This document shows positions 38,538 through 42,340 of a stretch of 42,340 nt of DNA, one piece after another. The notes beneath the pieces were generated by a model that was not told where the DNA came from, did no database searches, and worked only from the letters and a program-made list of their open reading frames with translations. Numbering within the stretch: position 1 is the first letter of the stretch; every line of letters starts with the position of its first letter. The DNA comes from a virus. The DNA is taken from positions 1 through 42,340 of the IMG/VR virus record IMGVR_UViG_3300049020_000018; one strand, given 5' to 3'. The translations under genes were made by a program, and so were the position numbers.

Positions 38538-38631
38538 CACACAAGGGCTAATATCGCAGAATAAAGTTGTATTACAAAAGTATTATACATTATGTTAAAT
38601 AGAAATAATTTAAAAATATTTCATTAATTAC

Positions 38632-38663
38632 TTGACAGGTGTTTATATACGGTTGTATATTTG
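38632..38663 (+). promoter_or_regulatory. Strong Bacteroidota-type promoter with overlapping operator
   Basis: TTG (38632-38634), 21 bases, then a perfect TATATTTG (38656-38663), with the ATG four bases on. Within it lies the inverted repeat ATATAC-GGTT-GTATAT (38645-38660), well placed as an operator for a repressor. It drives the right plus-strand block. Confidence 0.7.
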
Positions 38664-38667
38664 AACC

Positions 38668-38841
38668 ATGCAAACAGACAAACACAATTTCAAAGTAGGC
38701 GATTCAGTATTCTATAATGAGGAGGTTTTCACGATCAGCCAGCTCACGAGAATCAACGGGTACGCTGCCTACTTCGTGAAGGAAGTCTCTTTTGTTATTT
38801 ATGATTATGGATGCTCAAATGTACCGGTATGGACCGCTTAA
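38668..38841 (+). CDS. Hypothetical protein, first gene of the right plus-strand block
   Basis: The 57-residue protein has FKVGDSVFYNEEVFTISQL, a small beta-barrel-like pattern (KxGDxVxY...) as in SH3-like or Tudor-like phage proteins. It follows the strongest promoter of the window by four bases, so it may be the first protein made. The next gene overlaps its end. No function is known. Confidence 0.65.
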   Translation: MQTDKHNFKVGDSVFYNEEVFTISQLTRINGYAAYFVKEVSFVIYDYGCSNVPVWTA

Positions 38842-39128
38842 CAAAACTTTTAAAAGCCTCAATCCTAAAAGAAACCAACACTATGATAAAGCTAAATGAA
38901 TTTCCCTCTTCTGTCTTACGTGCCATGATGAGCGCGGTAATTTTTAAAGCAGAGCAATTAAAAACCCATGTTAAAACTATCGAAGCATACGGACCTGATA
39001 TGCGCCGATTGATGGCGGGTGAGATCATTGAGTATAAGAAAGAAATTGAACTGCTTGACACGGCGGAAATACAGATAGCAACCGCTTTAGTAATGGTTGA
39101 ACAACAGGAGAAATCTTTACTGAATTGA
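38829..39128 (+). CDS. Hypothetical helical protein
   Basis: ATG at 38829 (MDRLTKLLKAS) overlaps the previous stop by 13 bases; ATG at 38883 (MIKLNEFPSS) is also possible. The chain is almost wholly helical with heptad-like spacing in residues 40-95 (MAGEIIEYKKEIELLDTAEI). No family is recognised. Confidence 0.55.
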   Translation: MDRLTKLLKASILKETNTMIKLNEFPSSVLRAMMSAVIFKAEQLKTHVKTIEAYGPDMRRLMAGEIIEYKKEIELLDTAEIQIATALVMVEQQEKSLLN

Positions 39129-39130
39129 TT

Positions 39131-39373
39131 ATGGATATACCAGCAAAAGAATGGAATGCTATGAAGGGTAAAATGGAAGACACCTCTCTACCTGAATGGC
39201 AAGCGTACTACGCCGATCTAAAACGTCATATTGAAAAGATGGAGTCACGAAAGCCAAAGCGTGAAGATTTTAAGAGCGACGATGAATTTTATTCTGCACA
39301 GTCTAAATGGGATATAGCATACTTCTGCGACGCGCCGAATAAACCTGGTTATATGTACGCAAATAATGACTGA
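39131..39373 (+). CDS. Hypothetical acidic/basic helical protein (80 aa)
   Basis: ATG at 39131, three bases after the previous stop, encodes MDIPAKEWNAMKGKM and a charged helical chain (KRHIEKMESRKPKRED). It probably belongs to the early block of small host-interaction or DNA-associated proteins. No domain is seen. Confidence 0.55.
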   Translation: MDIPAKEWNAMKGKMEDTSLPEWQAYYADLKRHIEKMESRKPKREDFKSDDEFYSAQSKWDIAYFCDAPNKPGYMYANND

Positions 39374-39375
39374 TT

Positions 39376-39501
39376 ATGGAAACCGAACTTGAAGAAACCC
39401 AGCAAACATGGATAGTGGTATTCCATCGGTTTAGACAATACCATTTTGATTGTATTGAAGAAGCTATAAGTTTCTCCCGCTACTGGAATGTGATCTTTTA
39501 A
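39376..39501 (+). CDS. Hypothetical small protein (41 aa)
   Basis: The frame from ATG at 39376 to TAA at 39499 encodes METELEETQQTWIVVF and a histidine/aromatic-rich second half. The start is two bases after the previous stop, fitting the close packing of this operon. Confidence 0.5.
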   Translation: METELEETQQTWIVVFHRFRQYHFDCIEEAISFSRYWNVIF

Positions 39502-39539
39502 ATCACGCTAACAAAAATCACCTATAAACTGATAAACAG

Positions 39540-39917
39540 ATGGAAAAAACCGCAAAGATCACCAAATCAACCTTCACAAAAGAATGGGGCGAAGGACAAA
39601 GTAAAACTTACTTCCATGACCTTGAGATGGACAACGGCGACAAAGGATCAATTGGAGCTAAGCAAAAGAACCCGGACAAACTGGCCCCTGGATCAGACCT
39701 GACCTATACCATTGAGTCAGGTCAGTACGGAAACAAAATTAAAGCTGTTACTCCTGCGGGTGGGTTCGCTGGTAAGAAAGGTCCAGACCCTAAAACGCAA
39801 ATCATAGGCTTCAGTATGTCATACGCTAAAGATCTCATTATAGCTGATAAGGTTAAAATTGATCAGCTCCCGCAATTGTTCGAAAAGATTTACAACCTAA
39901 TGGCCTCTAAGTTATGA
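39540..39917 (+). CDS. OB-fold-like, possible single-strand DNA-binding protein
   Basis: The 125-residue protein has a beta-barrel-like first half (KITKSTFTKEWGEGQ; YFHDLEMDNGDKGSIG; DLTYTIESGQYGNKI), the alternation seen in OB folds. It is encoded directly before a NinG-containing recombination set and an acidic hinge is lacking. A single-strand-binding or annealing-related role is an inference. Stop overlaps the next ATG by four bases. Confidence 0.5.
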   Translation: MEKTAKITKSTFTKEWGEGQSKTYFHDLEMDNGDKGSIGAKQKNPDKLAPGSDLTYTIESGQYGNKIKAVTPAGGFAGKKGPDPKTQIIGFSMSYAKDLIIADKVKIDQLPQLFEKIYNLMASKL

Positions 39918-40396
39918 ACCAGTTACCCGACAACCCATCAAGCCTGATGAATCTAATGCCATCTACAGGCGACCAGGTCAACTCTTTTGCGCAGGGTATA
40001 ATCAGAGCGGTGAAGGACGGTGAAGAGAACCCACTCAATGTAATGCTGCAAATACGGGCGATGTCTAAAGCCTTCGAAGTGATTAAGGAAAAGATCAACG
40101 AGAACGTGATAACAGAGGCTGACAAGTACCCAGGGACCACCTTCACGTATCGAGGGGTTGAATTAGCCAAAGGAGACGTTAAGACTGAATACGATTACGA
40201 GACATCAGGGGATACCATTTGGGAACAAAGGAAAGCAGACTTCGACGCGGCGAAAGCGCGCCTGAGTGAAAGGGAATCGTTTTTAAAGGGACTCAAAGAG
40301 CCAATGACTATCGTAGATGAGCTGACAGGGGAAATCGTTACTATTCGCCCTCCTGTGAAAAAGACTACACCAGGGGTTAAATTTTATATCAGATGA
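39914..40396 (+). CDS. Conserved phage protein (160 aa)
   Basis: A helical first half (DQVNSFAQGIIRAVKDG, MSKAFEVIKEKINE) and a beta part around FTYRGVELAKGDVKTEYDYE. Similar proteins follow OB-fold or recombinase genes in other Bacteroidota phages, but the role is unknown. Translation is coupled at both ends by ATGA overlaps. Confidence 0.6.
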   Translation: MNQLPDNPSSLMNLMPSTGDQVNSFAQGIIRAVKDGEENPLNVMLQIRAMSKAFEVIKEKINENVITEADKYPGTTFTYRGVELAKGDVKTEYDYETSGDTIWEQRKADFDAAKARLSERESFLKGLKEPMTIVDELTGEIVTIRPPVKKTTPGVKFYIR

Positions 40397-40749
40397 AGGG
40401 AATCTTATTGGCCTGCATTATTGATAAGATCACAACCCTTAAAGATAAGAGCGTAAAAATAACCATTGACACACAAGAACTTTCACCGCAGAACGCAGGG
40501 GAAATATTCACCTTAATGAATACCCTTGCTACGGTTTATATAAGCCCTTCAGAGGTCACAAGTCGAGAGATGGCACAAGTAGACGCGATTGAACCGGAAA
40601 TGCCAGGGAAGTCTCCAAGTCAACGCATGAGGAATGTAATGTTTATTCTTTGGAAGCAAGATAATGAAGGGTATCGCGAGTTTGATATGTACTATCTTAA
40701 AAAGATGGAGGATATAATTAACGAGCTTAAAAACAATATCCATGACTGA
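40393..40749 (+). CDS. Conserved phage protein (118 aa)
   Basis: TIDTQELSPQNAGEIFTL and GKSPSQRMRNVMFILWKQ are recurring signatures of a short family placed before NinG-like genes in Bacteroidota phages. It may help a recombinase or helicase, but no test is known to me. It overlaps both neighbours. Confidence 0.6.
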   Translation: MKGILLACIIDKITTLKDKSVKITIDTQELSPQNAGEIFTLMNTLATVYISPSEVTSREMAQVDAIEPEMPGKSPSQRMRNVMFILWKQDNEGYREFDMYYLKKMEDIINELKNNIHD

Positions 40750-41134
40750 CGCTAAGCTTTGGAAATGGTTCAGTATTTACATCCGGGTAAGGGACTCGGA
40801 TGATAACGGAAACGCTACCTGCTTCACCTGTGGAAGAGTGAAGAAATGGAAAGAAGGCGATTGCGGTCACGGGATTGGAAGACAACATAAATCAACGAAG
40901 TACAATGAAATGAATAATCATTTCCAGTGCAAAAAATGTAATGGATTCGAAGAGGGAAGGAAGGATGAGTACGCCCGGAAGGTCGATGAAATATACGGCC
41001 CAGGAACATGGGATAAATTACTTCTGGCCTCTAAGCAAGCTTGTAAACGCGGGAAGGTCGAAATAGAAACCATGACCGAGTATTATAAAAAGGAAGCTAT
41101 GAGGATTGCAAAACTTAAAAACATCACGCTATGA
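40742..41134 (+). CDS. NinG-like recombination protein
   Basis: The 130-residue protein has CFTCGRVKKWKEGDCGHGIG and then HFQCKKCNGFEEGRKDEY, the paired CxxC knuckles and the HNH-like GH of lambda NinG (Rap). NinG binds branched DNA and assists phage recombination. Length is shorter than lambda's because the N-terminal part is missing, as is usual in this group. It supports reading the right plus-strand block as a recombination module. Confidence 0.8.
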   Translation: MTDAKLWKWFSIYIRVRDSDDNGNATCFTCGRVKKWKEGDCGHGIGRQHKSTKYNEMNNHFQCKKCNGFEEGRKDEYARKVDEIYGPGTWDKLLLASKQACKRGKVEIETMTEYYKKEAMRIAKLKNITL

Positions 41135-41262
41135 AACAACTAAGCAAGCCCTCCACCGGGAATCATATTAAGGAACTGTTATTCTGCTTTGCATTCAGTT
41201 TAGCCTGTGCGGTTGGATTGGTGGTTACCGGGATAATGGTCGCAAGTAAATTAATTGATTGA
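41131..41262 (+). CDS. Small membrane protein (43 aa)
   Basis: The frame starts at an ATGA overlap with NinG and ends at TGA 41260. A single long membrane helix (LLFCFAFSLACAVGLVVTG) occupies the middle. It may affect host membranes or block superinfection; nothing more can be said. Confidence 0.55.
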   Translation: MKQLSKPSTGNHIKELLFCFAFSLACAVGLVVTGIMVASKLID

Positions 41263-41265
41263 GTT

Positions 41266-41457
41266 ATGAAATATAATATGGGATCATGCTTCAATTGCGG
41301 CGAGGACTGCGATGAAGAGGAAGAAATCGGTAACACTACTGTTTGTTGCTGCTCTAAAAGAGAATGTCAGCGGGAGTTGCGCGAAGAGCGCCTCTCATTC
41401 GAGGCTGAAAAAAGAGAACGCGCCAGAGAAGATGATTACTCACGTTACGATTATTAA
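41266..41457 (+). CDS. Cysteine-rich zinc-binding small protein
   Basis: MKYNMGSCFNCGEDC, an acidic stretch, then VCCCSKREC give six or more cysteines in two CxxC-like sets in 35 residues, followed by a charged helix (RELREERLSFEAEKRERA). It looks like a zinc-stabilised head on a helical tail, as in small phage regulators. Confidence 0.6.
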   Translation: MKYNMGSCFNCGEDCDEEEEIGNTTVCCCSKRECQRELREERLSFEAEKRERAREDDYSRYDY

Positions 41458-41466
41458 CAACGAGTT

Positions 41467-41682
41467 ATGAAAGATAAAGCACTTACGGAGAATGAACTGA
41501 AAGAACTTGACCGGCTACTTGTTGCCTTAGAATCACATATAGGTAACCCGTTTTGCATTGTTTATCCATTTGTCCATGATGGGTTTCAAATCGCCATATA
41601 TGACAGGAGTAGAGGCGATATTATTAAGAAAGTTGCCTCCTATGATCTTATCAGCACACTTTCAAAATTAGAACAGCCATGA
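41467..41682 (+). CDS. Hypothetical small protein (71 aa)
   Basis: A soluble alpha/beta protein starting MKDKALTENELKEL with a beta pair (FCIVYPFVHDGFQIAIYD). Four-base overlap with the next gene. No family recognised. Confidence 0.55.
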   Translation: MKDKALTENELKELDRLLVALESHIGNPFCIVYPFVHDGFQIAIYDRSRGDIIKKVASYDLISTLSKLEQP

Positions 41683-42290
41683 CAGATAACGGAAACAAAC
41701 CAGTACCACTAAGCGCAGAGGAGAACAAACGTGATACAATGGATCGCTTGATTGATGAGCATTTAATTCGGTTCACTGAAAATAATTCTTTTAAATCCAG
41801 TGCTGAACATTGGCTGCAATCTGGGAAAATGTCAGGTTCATTCCGGGCATCCCTTCATCTCTTAATGGAAGAATACACCTCTCTTAAAGAGAGTGGAGAG
41901 ATAGAACAGCTACGGAAGGAGCTAGATGAGAGGAACGGCTACTATGAAAGTAAGATTGAAAAGCTGCAAGCGATCATTAGCGCAAATCATACGCAGTGGG
42001 AACAAGATCAAACCACCATTAACCAGCAGAAAGAACAGATTGAGAGGTTGGAGAAGGAGAAGCAATCACTTCAGATAGATGCCAGCAATCACGCTTATAG
42101 TTGTGACCGCGCCAAGCAAGAAAGAGATGAAGCCGAACGAATTTCTTTAAGGTATAAAGAGCAGATCAATGGCCTGGTATCATTGATTAAGAAGATTGAG
42201 CAGAACGGAATACATCGTGGCCCTAACTGCTACAGTTTGCTAAACGAAATCGAACAAGCCCTTAACGAAGCAAAAAACCTAAAGCAATGA
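41679..42290 (+). CDS. Coiled-coil protein (203 aa)
   Basis: Residues 1-75 are mixed and the rest, about 75-165, is a continuous coiled coil (EKLQAIISANHTQWEQDQ; KEQIERLEKEKQSLQ). The end has SLIKKIEQNGIHRGPNC. Such chains occur in phage early regions and may act as scaffolds. Its stop overlaps the ATG of the last, cut gene. Confidence 0.55.
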   Translation: MTDNGNKPVPLSAEENKRDTMDRLIDEHLIRFTENNSFKSSAEHWLQSGKMSGSFRASLHLLMEEYTSLKESGEIEQLRKELDERNGYYESKIEKLQAIISANHTQWEQDQTTINQQKEQIERLEKEKQSLQIDASNHAYSCDRAKQERDEAERISLRYKEQINGLVSLIKKIEQNGIHRGPNCYSLLNEIEQALNEAKNLKQ

Positions 42291-42340
42291 GTATATCAAA
42301 ACCAACCTCCACTTATTACAACTCATTACCTCTTGTAGGA
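42287..42340 (+). CDS. Start of winged-helix gene cut by window end
   Basis: ATG at 42287 overlaps the previous TGA. The visible 18 residues, MSISKPTSTYYNSLPLVG, match the usual start of the winged-helix phage proteins whose C-terminal part opens the window. The direct join of the two ends gives a stop after one codon in this frame, so some bases, probably a few dozen, are missing between them. Confidence 0.55.
   Translation, partial: MSISKPTSTYYNSLPLVG

Larger units (their letters stand above)
38209..38631 (+). other. Structured non-coding control region
   Basis: I see no convincing gene here. It is rich in inverted repeats: AATAGAA/TTCTATT (38331-38350), CCGGG/CCCGG (38374-38402) enclosing TATC/GATA, AGCC-GAAA-GGCT at about 38413-38424, and AGGGGGTA/TACCCCCT (38481-38509) over a 13-base loop. 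Two copies of AGTGTTCCTA flank this set. The region separates the divergent blocks and could hold an origin, the packaging site (beside the terminase genes), operators or a long structured RNA. Confidence 0.5.

Noticed and set aside
1-42340. Integrase, lysogeny module or CRISPR array
   Set aside because: No tyrosine or serine recombinase motif, no CI-like full repressor and no regular spaced repeats were seen.

Overview
The window is most of the genome of a tailed, siphovirus-like phage of a Bacteroidota host. Evidence for the virus is a terminase pair, portal, ClpP-type prohead protease with scaffold-like tail, major capsid protein, tape measure protein, tail-tip proteins and a lysis cluster. 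Evidence for the host phylum is the repeated promoter form TTG-N20..22-TAnnTTTG, A-rich start contexts instead of Shine-Dalgarno sites, and small-gene families typical of Bacteroidota phages. No integrase or clear lysogeny repressor is visible. The two window ends look like the two halves of one winged-helix gene (start at 42287, end at 221), so the molecule is probably circular or circularly permuted and only a short piece is missing at the junction.

Layout. 1-795: end of the winged-helix gene, a tRNA-like element with a long insert, and structured non-coding DNA. 796-7303 (+): SNF2-like helicase, DNA methyltransferase, replication initiation protein, DnaC-like helicase loader and small unknown genes. 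7293-10012 (-): lysis/envelope cluster with a u-spanin candidate, several small membrane proteins and a DUF5675 protein. 10017-14560 (-): host-surface enzymes (alpha/beta hydrolase, polysaccharide-lyase-like protein, SGNH esterase) and a tail fibre. 14560-17230 (-): connector proteins and portal, apparently with its own promoter. 17773-24892 (-): an island of glycosyltransferases plus an FkbM methyltransferase, broken by an IS1595-family insertion sequence. 24991-37749 (-): major tail/capsid/protease/tape measure/tail tip/neck genes, a tail assembly chaperone with a T9 frameshift site, and the terminase genes. 38179-38667: a 490-bp control region. 38668-42290 (+): small genes, an OB-fold-like protein and a NinG-like nuclease.

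How it works together (inference): the right-hand and left-hand plus-strand genes form one early replication/recombination block running through the circle junction, and the minus-strand block is the late virion and lysis programme. Glycosyltransferases beside the capsid and tail genes suggest glycan decoration of the virion or of the host surface, while the tail-fibre region carries three enzymes that could open or trim a host capsule.

Most notable: a complete 1,825-bp IS1595 element with 24-bp inverted repeats and an exact 8-bp target duplication, carrying three unknown passenger genes and splitting a small membrane-protein gene that can be rebuilt in frame; a -1 frameshift site in the tail chaperone; a short two-hairpin RNA gene candidate at 18602-18675; and start codons placed 3-4 nt after a perfect TAnnTTTG box, suggesting leaderless transcripts.
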